A stretch of 64,000 nt of DNA from Lachnospiraceae bacterium (GCA_013316825.1 WSLY01000004.1:1-64000), one strand, 5' to 3'. Positions 8,940 through 18,133 are shown, counted from the stretch's first letter. Made by a program: numbers and translations. The notes: generated from the sequence alone by a model not told the origin.

Positions 8940-9179
8940 AAAAGAGACGGAATCCCAACTGGTGAATTTTTTTAGGTAGTTGGAAATAAAAAGAGGAGGT
9001 GACGAGAAATTGTTTATAAAAATTACAGGCAAAGAAGAGGCTTTAAAAGAGATTGAAAATGCAATAAGCCTGATGAGGGAAGCGGAAAAAATATTATTCA
9101 GCCTTCCGGCCCAAATTGGCCTCGAATTAGAAAATGAAACAGAAGGTGAAAAAGGCAATATGCGAGAGGAGGTGAGACG

Positions 9180-9632
9180 ATGGCAAAGGAGAGAATGACG
9201 CTGGCGAACATGTGCGGCGGCGGGGTGCAGGAGTACATAGACAGGGCGCTGGCAAAGGTGTCCGACAACATTCTGGACATTAACACGGAAGCAAAGAAAA
9301 AGCGGGAAATATCCATCCGCATTATCTTTGCGCCGAATGAGGACGACCGCGAGGACGTTGCGGTAAAAGTGCAGACAGCAGTAAAACTGGCTCCCGAGAC
9401 AGGGATTGACACGCAGTTATTTATCAGCAGGGACTTTAAGAGCGGCACCATATCGCTTATCGAGCACACAAAGGGACAGATTAAAGGGCAGCTCAGGCTT
9501 GACGACTGCGGCATGGCAATGGAGCCGGAAAACACGGAACAGGGTAAACCCGCGGAGACGGAAGCAGGCGCACAGGCAGCAGAAGGCAGCGCCGGAAAGG
9601 TCCTGGACATGCGGAAAGCCATGAATGAGTAA
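9180..9632 (+). CDS. Phage hypothetical protein (similar to proteins annotated as replication terminator protein)
   Basis: RBS gaggaggtg; NILDINTEAKKKREISIRIIFAPNEDDRE pattern. Confidence 0.75.
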   Translation: MAKERMTLANMCGGGVQEYIDRALAKVSDNILDINTEAKKKREISIRIIFAPNEDDREDVAVKVQTAVKLAPETGIDTQLFISRDFKSGTISLIEHTKGQIKGQLRLDDCGMAMEPENTEQGKPAETEAGAQAAEGSAGKVLDMRKAMNE

Positions 9633-9650
9633 GAGAGGAGAAAGAGAAAC

Positions 9651-10367
9651 ATGTTAAAAGAAGCAATCAACCGGATTCTGGAGCTGGCAGGCCCCCATAT
9701 CAGGGAAGTTGAGGGCAGCCTTTACTGTGACAAAGACATGGAACGCCTTGACGTGGATATCAGGGCGGCAGCGCTGCAGATGGGCACACTGTCCAGCCTT
9801 GTGGATTTTATAAAAGGCTCCAGGGATTTTAAGGACTGCCAGTATATCGTACAGGTGGTGTCGCCCACGGAGGTAAGGCTGCTGTCCTGTCTGGACAGGG
9901 ACCGCTGTCGGGAAACACTGGCAGAAGTCAGGGCGGAAATACCGGATTTCCAGTTCGGGCGGTTTACCGAGAATGAGCAGTTTATCATCGGCATGCAGTC
10001 AAAGTTCGCGGACGGGGAGGACAAAAAGGTCATTCTTGCCTTTGCCGGAAACGTAAAAGCCGGTACCGTTGAAAAATACGGTGATGACGGCGTGAGCCAG
10101 AAGGCGGCCATAAAGAGGGGCGTCACGTCCATGAGTGAAGTGGAAGTGCCGAGCCCGTGCATGCTGGCACCGTACAGGACATTTACAGAGGTGGTCCAGC
10201 CTGTGAGCAGTTTCATTTTCCGTGTTAAGGACGACGAACGCTGTGGCGTGGCATGTGCACTGTTTGAAGCTGATGGCGGTGCATGGAAGCATGAGGCAAA
10301 GGAAAATATCAGGGCATTTCTGGAAAAGAGCCTTGATGGTGTTGGAAATATCATGGTGATTGCATAG
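9651..10367 (+). CDS. Phage hypothetical protein
   Basis: 238-aa ORF with RBS, co-directional with phage operon. Confidence 0.8.
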   Translation: MLKEAINRILELAGPHIREVEGSLYCDKDMERLDVDIRAAALQMGTLSSLVDFIKGSRDFKDCQYIVQVVSPTEVRLLSCLDRDRCRETLAEVRAEIPDFQFGRFTENEQFIIGMQSKFADGEDKKVILAFAGNVKAGTVEKYGDDGVSQKAAIKRGVTSMSEVEVPSPCMLAPYRTFTEVVQPVSSFIFRVKDDERCGVACALFEADGGAWKHEAKENIRAFLEKSLDGVGNIMVIA

Positions 10368-10402
10368 TCCTCACCGGCAGGAGACGGGCGGCATATCTGC
10401 CG

Positions 10403-10508
10403 CCATGCCTTCCGCGCGGCGCACAGGCGCCGTACACACATACATTTTCCATTTATGAATAAGCGGGCGCAGGTACTCCCTATCCTGCGTGCCGCGCGGA
10501 GGGCATGG
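10403..10508 (+). ncRNA. Structured element copy 2
   Basis: Outer stem CCATGCCTTCCGCGCGGC/GCCGCGCGGAGGGCATGG; hairpin CGGCGC-ACAG-GCGCCG; hairpin GCGCAGG-TACTCCCTAT-CCTGCGT. Confidence 0.6.
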
Positions 10509-10535
10509 AAACAAAACAAGAAGGAGGCATAAAAA

Positions 10536-10925
10536 TTGGAAGAAATCAGGAAAACAGTTGAAGGCACCTGCAGGTGGACGCAGGGCTGGCTGGAGGAAAA
10601 CAGTGTGCGGCTTGACGCCATTGAAGTGTCATGCGTGCTGCTTTCCCTTTCTGCGCTTGTGTCTGCGGCCGGGATAAAACAGGAAATTCCGGAACGCACG
10701 CTGGAGCCGGAGCTGCAGGAGCCGGAGGCACGGCAGGAAAAGGAAGAGCCGCCGAAAAAAAAGCGGAAAATTGACGCGGGGAAAATCCGTGCGCTGCGCA
10801 AAGCAAACTGGACGGTGAAAGCGATCGCGGACGAAATGCAGTGCACCGTTGCCACGGTATACAGGGCGCTCGGGAAAGTGGATGCGGGAAATGAGGCAGA
10901 CAGTGATGACGATGGTACAGCGTGA
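10536..10925 (+). CDS. HTH-containing phage protein
   Basis: TTG start with RBS aaggagg; C-terminal HTH (GKIRALRKANWTVKAIADEMQCTVATVYRALGKV). Confidence 0.75.
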   Translation: MEEIRKTVEGTCRWTQGWLEENSVRLDAIEVSCVLLSLSALVSAAGIKQEIPERTLEPELQEPEARQEKEEPPKKKRKIDAGKIRALRKANWTVKAIADEMQCTVATVYRALGKVDAGNEADSDDDGTA

Positions 10926-11118
10926 TTATGCCGTCTGCAGCAGGTGCGGTTTTAATTATGACGCAGGCGAGCTGCGGGGCGGCGTGTGTGATGACTGCCG
11001 GAAAGAGGCAGAAGAAGAGGAGGCAGGCGCGGCAGGCTGGGAAAAAACGGCGGCGCGCTGCATAAAGGAGCAGGCAGACGGGCAGATGGCGCTCATGCCT
11101 GCAGGAATGGTCAGATAA
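10891..11118 (+). CDS. Small zinc-ribbon-like protein
   Basis: CSRCGFNY...GGVCDDC motif. Confidence 0.6.
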   Translation: MRQTVMTMVQRDYAVCSRCGFNYDAGELRGGVCDDCRKEAEEEEAGAAGWEKTAARCIKEQADGQMALMPAGMVR

Positions 11119-11131
11119 GGAGGGCGGCATA

Positions 11132-11911
11132 TTGGCAGTTGCAGGGTTGGATTATTTTCCTGTCCCGTGCCGTTTCGCCCCCGATACAGAGTTGCTTGAA
11201 GCCGAGTTCGGGCTCAAGGGAATCGCAGTGCTTATAAAGCTGTACCAGAAAATATATGGAGTGTATGGCTATTACTGCGAATGGAATGACGAGGTTGCAT
11301 TGCTGTTCTCACGTAAGGATTGCGGGATTTCCGCAGGCGTGGAGGGTCGCAGTGTCGTTTCGGAAGTGGTAGATACAGCACTCAGGAGAGGCATATTTGA
11401 CAAAAAAACTTATGAAAAGCACGGCGTCCTCACTTCCGCCGTGATACAGGAAACCTATCTTGCGGCTGTTAAAAGGCGTACATGTGTTGAGGTAAGGAAA
11501 GAGTACCTCTTATTAAGTGCACACAAAATTCCAAAAAATGTAAGCATTGTATCGGAAAATGTATGCAGAAATACAGAAAATGTATACAGAAACGGACAAA
11601 GTAAAGGAAAGGAAAGTAAAGTAAATAAAAATAAAAAGAGTGTGCGTTCCGCACCGCCCTCTGTCAGGGAAGTGGCGGCATACTGCACGGAACGAAAAAA
11701 CGGGATAGACGCGGAAGCCTTTGTTGCTTTTTATGAGAGCAAGGACTGGATGATAGGGAAGAATGAAATGCGGGACTGGAAGGCAGCGGTGAGGACCTGG
11801 GAGAAAAGGAAGGATGCACAGCCGCAGAGAGGCAGCACAAACAGTTTCAATGCCTTTCCCCAGAGGGACTATAACTATCATGACTTGGAGCAGAAACTGC
11901 TGGCACGGTAG
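11132..11911 (+). CDS. Phage replisome organizer-like (Lin1244/Lin1753/DUF4373-like N-terminal domain)
   Basis: LDYFPVPCRFAPDTELLEAEFGLKGIAVLIKLYQKIYG motif. Confidence 0.85.
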   Translation: MAVAGLDYFPVPCRFAPDTELLEAEFGLKGIAVLIKLYQKIYGVYGYYCEWNDEVALLFSRKDCGISAGVEGRSVVSEVVDTALRRGIFDKKTYEKHGVLTSAVIQETYLAAVKRRTCVEVRKEYLLLSAHKIPKNVSIVSENVCRNTENVYRNGQSKGKESKVNKNKKSVRSAPPSVREVAAYCTERKNGIDAEAFVAFYESKDWMIGKNEMRDWKAAVRTWEKRKDAQPQRGSTNSFNAFPQRDYNYHDLEQKLLAR

Positions 11912-11932
11912 GCGTGTGGAAAGGAGGCGGTC

Positions 11933-12451
11933 ATGGCGGATAAAACGGAATCACCCGTTACAGCAGGACAGGAGGAAGAGCCGTTAAAGCGTGTGAACCT
12001 GTACATTGCCACTTCCGTTAAGGGACCCGGGCGGAGAAAAGGAAGCTGCGGCTATGTGCTGGAGTGCCCTGACCGCCCGCCATCGGCAAAGAACCCGATG
12101 GCAGAGATCATGTACATCGGTGAGACCACGGCACACGGTTCCCTGCTGTCCGCACTGCGCGAAGCGCTTGGCCATGTTCGGAGCAGATGCATTCTGACGG
12201 TGTACACGGACAGCCCATACATAGCCGCGGCACTGTCAGAGTATCTGCCGGAGTGGGAGAAAAGGGATTTTATGACAAAGAAAGAGAAGCCTGTGGCGGA
12301 CCGGGAAAACTGGAAGGAAACGGCGGTTTTACTAAATGCGGCGGGCTGTCCTGTCAGTGTTAGGCTCAAAGAGGAACACGAGTGGCGGAACTGGCTTTCA
12401 TGGGAGCTGGAAAAACGGACTTCTGAGGGTGTGAAATGCGATAAAGATTAA
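11933..12451 (+). CDS. RNase H-like fold protein
   Basis: NLYIATSVKG...G..GYVLE...TVYTDSPYIAAAL...W pattern. Confidence 0.65.
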   Translation: MADKTESPVTAGQEEEPLKRVNLYIATSVKGPGRRKGSCGYVLECPDRPPSAKNPMAEIMYIGETTAHGSLLSALREALGHVRSRCILTVYTDSPYIAAALSEYLPEWEKRDFMTKKEKPVADRENWKETAVLLNAAGCPVSVRLKEEHEWRNWLSWELEKRTSEGVKCDKD

Positions 12452-12475
12452 ATGCGGCACGGAAAAATAAAAATG

Positions 12476-12508
12476 CGCTGCCATATTGCAGACAGCGCAT
12501 AAAATGCC
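12476..12508 (-). terminator. Intrinsic terminator for the small - strand membrane gene
   Basis: On - strand ATGCGCTG..CAGCGCAT followed by TTTTTATTTT. Confidence 0.7.
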
Positions 12509-12511
12509 GGA

Positions 12512-12679
12512 TTATCTACGGCGGACTTTTTTTCCACATACCAGACTAATGGCAATAAGCACCCATAGCCACGCAGGAACTGATTTTGCGACTATGAATA
12601 AACCTTCTGCCATGCTGTTTATGCTGTTCAGGAAAACAGCATTCCAGTCAACGGAAGCCGAAACGGCTGATGTCAACAT
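12512..12679 (-). CDS. Small membrane protein (55 aa) in its own antisense transcription unit
   Basis: RBS aaaggaggtgcttcaATG; TM segment GLFIVAKSVPAWLWVLIAISLVC; C-terminal KKVRRR; upstream TTGTAT-16-TACAAT. Confidence 0.7.
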   Translation of the reverse strand: MLTSAVSASVDWNAVFLNSINSMAEGLFIVAKSVPAWLWVLIAISLVCGKKVRRR

Positions 12680-12806
12680 TGAAGCACCTCCTTTCAAGGT
12701 TTTTTGCTTTTATTGTAGCATGTTTCCAGTCTGATACAACGAAGTTTATAAAAAATTACCAATTTTTTATTGATATTTAACATATTGACAGAAAAGGAAA
12801 AAGCAG

Positions 12807-14411
12807 ATGATAAACGGGGAACTGATAATTGACAATTTTGCCGGCGGCGGAGGCGCAAGTACCGGCATAGAACTGGCGACGGGAAAAAGCGTGGACATTG
12901 CCATCAACCACGACCCAGAGGCGATAAAAATGCACAAGGCAAACCATCCGGCCACAAAGCATTACTGTGAGAGCGTGTGGGACGTTGACCCTGTAAAGGC
13001 ATGCGACGGGAAACCTGTTGCGCTGGCATGGTTTAGTCCGGACTGCAAGCATTTTTCTAAAGCAAAGGGCGGGAAGCCCAAGGACAAGAAAATAAGAGGC
13101 CTTGCATGGGTGGCGCTCCGGTGGGCTGCTCTAGTAAGACCGAGAGTGATCATGTTGGAAAACGTGGAGGAATTCATGACGTGGGGGCCATTAAACAGGG
13201 GACACCGCCCAATCAAGGCAAAACAGGGCACCACCTTCCGGAAGTTTCTTGCACAGCTTGAGGAGCTGGGCTACAGGGTAGAATACAAAGTGCTCAATGC
13301 CGCGGACTACGGCACGCCTACCATGCGCAAAAGGTTTTTTCTTGTGGCGCGGTGCGACGGAAAGGCTGTCCGGTTCCCGGAGCCGACCCATGCGCCGGCA
13401 GGAAGCGCAGAAGTGGCAGCAGGCATAAAGCAGCCATACGTGGGCGCGTGGACGCAGATAGACTTCTCGCTTCCCAGCTACAGCATATTTGACACGGCAG
13501 AGCAAATCAAAGAAAAATACGGCGTGCGGGCAGTGCGCCCGCTGGCAGACAAGACCATGGAGCGGATAGCGCATGGGTTTAAAAAATTTGTGATTGACAG
13601 TGCGGAGCCGTTTATCGTGCAGGTAAACCATACCGGCAGCAGTGCTGACTACTGCAGCAGCATGGAGGAGCCTTTACGGGTAATCACGTCAAAGCATGGG
13701 TTCGGGGTTGTTGTGCCAAAACTGGCACCGTACATCATGTGTAACAATGAAAACAACACAGGGGCAGGAGTTGAAAGCCCACTGCCGACCATTACGACGG
13801 GAAACAGAAATTTTCTTGTGTCCCCGTACCTGATACAGTACCATTCTGCAACATCGGAAAATGGAGTCAGAGGGCAGGATTTAAAAGCACCCATCATGAC
13901 GGTTGACGCCTCTAACAGGTATGGTCTGGTCGTGTCATTTTTGAGCAAGTTTTATGGCGCATGTACGGGGCAGGACTTAAGGGAGCCGCTTCATACAGTG
14001 ACAACCTCAGCAGGACACTTCGGGGAGGTAAGAGCATTTTTGCTTAAGTACTACAACGGCGCGGTGGGACAGGATATAAAAGAGCCTTTACATACAGTCA
14101 CGACGGATGACAGGTTTGGCTTGGTGACAATAAAAGGCGATGATTACATGGTAGTAGATATCTGCCTTCGCATGCTGGAACCGCGGGAGCTGTACGGGTG
14201 CCAAGGATTTCCCCCTGACTACATAATCGACCATGACTTAAGCGGTAAGGCGTACCCGAGGAGCGAGCAGGTGAGACGCTGCGGCAATGCGGTATGCCCG
14301 CCCATACCGGCGGCACTGGTAAGGGAGAACCTGCCAGAGCTGTGCGTGGCAGAGAGGACGCCAAACCTGCAGGTGGCGGAGGAGCAGACAGGCCAGCTCC
14401 GCTTTGCCTGA
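12807..14411 (+). CDS. DNA (cytosine-5) methyltransferase, phage type
   Basis: DNFAGGGGASTGIE (SAM binding), SPDCKHFSKAKGG, MLENVEEF, C-terminal RRCGNAVCPPIPAALV. Confidence 0.93.
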   Translation: MINGELIIDNFAGGGGASTGIELATGKSVDIAINHDPEAIKMHKANHPATKHYCESVWDVDPVKACDGKPVALAWFSPDCKHFSKAKGGKPKDKKIRGLAWVALRWAALVRPRVIMLENVEEFMTWGPLNRGHRPIKAKQGTTFRKFLAQLEELGYRVEYKVLNAADYGTPTMRKRFFLVARCDGKAVRFPEPTHAPAGSAEVAAGIKQPYVGAWTQIDFSLPSYSIFDTAEQIKEKYGVRAVRPLADKTMERIAHGFKKFVIDSAEPFIVQVNHTGSSADYCSSMEEPLRVITSKHGFGVVVPKLAPYIMCNNENNTGAGVESPLPTITTGNRNFLVSPYLIQYHSATSENGVRGQDLKAPIMTVDASNRYGLVVSFLSKFYGACTGQDLREPLHTVTTSAGHFGEVRAFLLKYYNGAVGQDIKEPLHTVTTDDRFGLVTIKGDDYMVVDICLRMLEPRELYGCQGFPPDYIIDHDLSGKAYPRSEQVRRCGNAVCPPIPAALVRENLPELCVAERTPNLQVAEEQTGQLRFA

Positions 14412-14434
14412 TTCCGGCAGAAGGAAAGGAAGAT

Positions 14435-14869
14435 ATGGGAAGAAAAAGCATAATGCATGACAGGAAAGACGGCACCTGTTACCTGTGCATGAAGCTGCAC
14501 GGGGACTACAGCCGCAAAAGCGTGCTGCAGGAGCACCACGCCATAGGAGGAAACGGGAAGCGGGAGTTATCCGAGCAGTACGGATTAAAAGTATACCTCT
14601 GCCCGCAGCACCACTTAAACGGATTAAGCCCAGAGGCGGTGCACGGGAATATAAAGATACGCAGATACGTGGAGGCAGCAGCACAGGCAGCTTTTGAAAA
14701 GCATTTCCCGCAGAAAGATTTTCGGGAGGTTTTTGGCGGAAATACCAAAGGCAGGGCGGAGAAAAGAGACAGCAGGCAGCAGCCGTGTAAGGAGGGCTTC
14801 CGGCAGCAGTCGGACGGGTTTATCTGTATCGGGGATACTTTTTCCCTGCCGGACTGCCTGCGGGATTAG
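14435..14869 (+). CDS. HNH/zinc-binding nuclease-like phage protein
   Basis: CYLC...EHHAIGGNGKRELSEQYGLKVYLCPQHH. Confidence 0.7.
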   Translation: MGRKSIMHDRKDGTCYLCMKLHGDYSRKSVLQEHHAIGGNGKRELSEQYGLKVYLCPQHHLNGLSPEAVHGNIKIRRYVEAAAQAAFEKHFPQKDFREVFGGNTKGRAEKRDSRQQPCKEGFRQQSDGFICIGDTFSLPDCLRD

Positions 14870-14886
14870 AGAAAAGGAGAACACAG

Positions 14887-15075
14887 ATGGGAAGGGAATT
14901 ACCAATACTTTTTGATACGGACACGGTTTGTGCAGTATTAAGGAAACCGCCGGAAAATAAGACGGCTACCAGAAGAGCCATAAAAGGATATATACCGATG
15001 ACGCAGTATTTGGGTACACAGCATTTACGCCAAAAGGTTATTCTTGAAGAACTGCAGTTTTCACTGGAGGGGTGA
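14887..15075 (+). CDS. Small phage hypothetical protein
   Basis: RBS aaggag, start ATGGGAAGG, overlaps next CDS start. Confidence 0.55.
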   Translation: MGRELPILFDTDTVCAVLRKPPENKTATRRAIKGYIPMTQYLGTQHLRQKVILEELQFSLEG

Positions 15076-16190
15076 CAATGAAAGAAACCTATAAAAGCAG
15101 GGTATACACCGACAGGCCGCTTTATGCGGATTATGACGCGCCGGAAAAATTTCAGGCTATCATTGGTATTATAATGACCCATCTCAGGGCACACCCAAAA
15201 GCAATCTGTTCTTATTCCGGCGGTTCAGACAGTGATATCCTGATTGACCTGATTGAAACAGCACGGAAGATTGCCCCGTCGCTCCCGCCGGTAAAGTATG
15301 TATTTTTTAACACGGGATTAGAAATGAAAGCAATAAAGGACCATGTAAATGCAACGGCAGAAAAATATGGAGTGGCGATTGAGGAATGCCGTCCTGAAAT
15401 CGGGATAGTGCAGGCTTCAAGGACATACGGAATCCCATTTGTTTCAAAGATAATGTCCAGCGGACTTTCGGAGTGGCAGAAAAAGGGTGTGCCTCTGTCA
15501 ATCGCTGACGAATACGAACAGGCAGAGGATAAAACGGGAAAACGCAGGGAACTGAAAGAGCGCTATCCGAAGTGCGAATTCTTAATCAATTTTTTATGTT
15601 GTTGCAATTCGGCAGGAGAACCCAGGCCAAACATTCAGCTTGTGATAAATTCGTCAAAATACATGAGGGACTTTATCGCTGACAACCCACCGGATTTCCA
15701 GATTAGCGCAAAATGCTGTGATTACTGCAAAAAGCAGGTGGCACATAATGTGCAGAAAGAATATGAGATGGTTATTACAGGCGAGCGGAGGGACGAGGGG
15801 GGTATGCGGTCAGTACCGAGAAAGGACAACACGGCGCTCTGCTTTACCGAATCGGGCAGCGGGCAGTACAGATTCAGGCCGCTGTACTATGTATCGGATA
15901 AAGACAAGGCATGGTACAAAGAAAGGTTTGGAATCAGATATTCGGATGCCTATGAAGTTTATGGGCTGACAAGGACGGGATGCTGTGGATGCCCGATATC
16001 GCACAAAGCTGTTGATGACCTTGAAAAAATACGGCCATATGAGCCAAACCTGGTGAAAGCCGCATGGAATGTATTCGGGAAAAGCTATGAATACAGGAAA
16101 AAATACAACGAGTATAAACAAAACAGAATGCAGGAAGAGAAATTCTGCGGGCAGATTACGATACAGGATTACTTATCCCAGCTTTTGTAA
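15072..16190 (+). CDS. PAPS-reductase/adenine nucleotide alpha-hydrolase family protein
   Basis: PP-loop SYSGGSDSDILIDL; Cys clusters FLCCC, KCCDYC, GCCGCP. Confidence 0.85.
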   Translation: MTMKETYKSRVYTDRPLYADYDAPEKFQAIIGIIMTHLRAHPKAICSYSGGSDSDILIDLIETARKIAPSLPPVKYVFFNTGLEMKAIKDHVNATAEKYGVAIEECRPEIGIVQASRTYGIPFVSKIMSSGLSEWQKKGVPLSIADEYEQAEDKTGKRRELKERYPKCEFLINFLCCCNSAGEPRPNIQLVINSSKYMRDFIADNPPDFQISAKCCDYCKKQVAHNVQKEYEMVITGERRDEGGMRSVPRKDNTALCFTESGSGQYRFRPLYYVSDKDKAWYKERFGIRYSDAYEVYGLTRTGCCGCPISHKAVDDLEKIRPYEPNLVKAAWNVFGKSYEYRKKYNEYKQNRMQEEKFCGQITIQDYLSQLL

Positions 16191-16205
16191 AAAAGGAGCA
16201 GGCAG

Positions 16206-16535
16206 ATGGACAGATTGACACAAAGAAATGAAACGGGAACTGCGGTACTTAAAGTGCCGTATGAGTGCGGGGACTGCGGTCATGTAATATACCGTCTTTG
16301 CGACACGGGAAACGGGGAGCCGGTAAACAGGCTGGCGCATTATGAGGAAACAGGATTTACGCCTGTGCAGATACGCCAGATGTATTATGCACTGGCAAAA
16401 GCAGTGTACCCGCATAATAAGAGATTTATGAAATACGTGGACAGGCATGCCATAGAGCATAAGATAACGATAGCTGAGGCGCTTACCCATGAGCAGGTGA
16501 GACAGACGTGCCTGATGTACGTGGGTGCAGATTAA
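16206..16535 (+). CDS. Phage hypothetical protein
   Basis: RBS aaaggagcagg; CGDCGH; NRLAHYEETGFTPVQI motif. Confidence 0.7.
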   Translation: MDRLTQRNETGTAVLKVPYECGDCGHVIYRLCDTGNGEPVNRLAHYEETGFTPVQIRQMYYALAKAVYPHNKRFMKYVDRHAIEHKITIAEALTHEQVRQTCLMYVGAD

Positions 16536-16552
16536 CTATGGGGAGAGGCAAT

Positions 16553-17005
16553 ATGGACAAAGAAAAACTGATGACAAAATTTGACGGACAGTGGGTACCT
16601 GAAAAACTGTTGTATGTGAGCTCTGACATATGTATGGGGCTCGACTGTAGTGACTGCGGGTCCGTGTGCAAGAAATATTTCAGGAAAGGCTGTAAAAAAT
16701 GTCCACTGCAGGAGGTTTTTAACCGTCTCGGGGAATATGAGGCAGCAGGTCTGATGCCGGAGCAGATAAAGGCAGACAAATGGAAATATGACGGCAGCAG
16801 GGAAGAATCCTGTGTATCTGATGAAATTCTTTACGGGGCAGTGAATACGCAGGTTGAATTCCTGCGCCGGTGCAGGGAAAGGTACGACGACGAGCCGGAA
16901 TTTGACATTGTAATACTTAAAATCATGCTGGAGCTAAAGGAACGGCGGGCAGCGGAAGGGAGAAAAAGCAATGCGGAAGAAAAAGAACAGCCAGAAACTG
17001 AATGA
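16553..17005 (+). CDS. Phage hypothetical Cys-rich protein
   Basis: CMGLDCSDCGSVCKKYFRKGCKKCP and NRLGEYEAAGLMPEQI; likely start at ATGGACAAAG. Confidence 0.65.
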   Translation: MDKEKLMTKFDGQWVPEKLLYVSSDICMGLDCSDCGSVCKKYFRKGCKKCPLQEVFNRLGEYEAAGLMPEQIKADKWKYDGSREESCVSDEILYGAVNTQVEFLRRCRERYDDEPEFDIVILKIMLELKERRAAEGRKSNAEEKEQPETE

Positions 17006-17153
17006 CCATGCAAATGCAGCCACGGCAGCAGGCATGACATGCGGGCAGCAGCAGGCGGCAGAATACGCGAAGGCAGTGATAGTAAGACCCGTGCCTAACG
17101 GCTACCGGAAGGCAGGGGAATTTACCCGTAAGAAATGGGAGGAGGACTTATAA

Positions 17154-17315
17154 GTGGAGAGACTGGAAAAACTGGGGCGTGAGGCAAAATATGACACAAT
17201 GGTAAAGCCGCCGTGTGCCTCTGCGATGGCAGCAGGAAAGAGACGGCCGGCATACATAAACTACACGCCGGAGGGGCGGAAGAAAGAAGAAAGAGAGGGT
17301 AAGCAGAATGAGTAA
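17154..17315 (+). CDS. Small phage protein (53 aa, GTG start)
   Basis: Hand translation VERLEKLGREAKYDTMVKPPCASAMAAGKRRPAYINYTPEGRKKEEREGKQNE; RBS ggaggac. Confidence 0.5.
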   Translation: MERLEKLGREAKYDTMVKPPCASAMAAGKRRPAYINYTPEGRKKEEREGKQNE

Positions 17316-17619
17316 AGTATACATACGCAGTCAGGACAGGGAAAGCCTTTATTGTTTTGGCGGTTCATACAATGCCTTGTGTTATTCAAATGATACTGTG
17401 TGCAGAAAAGGAGCTAAGGAGCAGGCAGTGCAACACACTATCTGCATTTCAGACGGCTGTTTGGAAACACTTGGTGAATATGAGAGCAAAGAGCGCTGCC
17501 TTGCGATTCTGGACGAAATACAGGATGAGTGTAAAAGCTATTATAAATCAACCTGTGGTCTGAACATACCAGATATGCTGTTTGATATGCCAGCGTTGTA
17601 TCAAATGCCCGAGAAGTAA
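17308..17619 (+). CDS. Phage hypothetical protein
   Basis: 103-aa ORF overlapping previous stop. Confidence 0.55.
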   Translation: MSKVYIRSQDRESLYCFGGSYNALCYSNDTVCRKGAKEQAVQHTICISDGCLETLGEYESKERCLAILDEIQDECKSYYKSTCGLNIPDMLFDMPALYQMPEK

Positions 17620-17713
17620 GGCACCCATGGCAGCAGTCATTTACATATTTGTTTGCATTTATATCACGGAGCCTATGGCGGCGGGGCAATGCGCCGCCGG
17701 AAAGGAGGGCATA

Positions 17714-18133
17714 TTGACAAGAAAACAGCTTGAGCAGTACAAAAGCAAGAAAGAAGAAATCAGGGAACTGGAAGCCTATATCAGCAAACTCGGCAGCAGT
17801 GAAAGTCTGATGGGCAGCAGTACTGTGTTTGACTACCGTTCCGGCTACCCGAAGCCGCAGGCTGTGGTAGGAGTGGACAGGGCGGAGTTCTGGAAGGAAA
17901 AAGAGAAGTACGATAAAAAAATACAGGAATTAAAGGCAGATTGCGAGGAAGTGGAAGATTTTATTCTTGGCATAGAGGACAGTCTGATGCGCAGAATATT
18001 CCGACTGAGTTATATGGAGGGAATGACGCAGGACAGCGTTGCAAAGGACATAAACATACACCGAAGCACAGTTTCAAAAAAAATTTCGGATTTCTTGAAA
18101 GTTTCACACAAATCACAAAAAAAGATGATATAA
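17714..18133 (+). CDS. Sigma-like/ArpU-DUF1492-type phage late regulator
   Basis: C-terminal sigma-4-like HTH RRIFRLSYMEGMTQDSVAKDINIHRSTVSKKI; TTG start with RBS aaaggagg. Confidence 0.75.
   Translation: MTRKQLEQYKSKKEEIRELEAYISKLGSSESLMGSSTVFDYRSGYPKPQAVVGVDRAEFWKEKEKYDKKIQELKADCEEVEDFILGIEDSLMRRIFRLSYMEGMTQDSVAKDINIHRSTVSKKISDFLKVSHKSQKKMI

Noticed and set aside
9722-10855. 377-aa ORF on - strand
   Set aside because: Shadow of well-supported + strand phage genes; Ser/Arg-rich composition, no RBS or family resemblance, spans several real genes
17681-17704. Hairpin GGCGGCG..CGCCGCC upstream of the DUF1492-like gene as a third copy of the structured element
   Set aside because: Single simple hairpin lacking the ACAG and TACYCCCT loops; possibly a local regulatory hairpin but not the same motif
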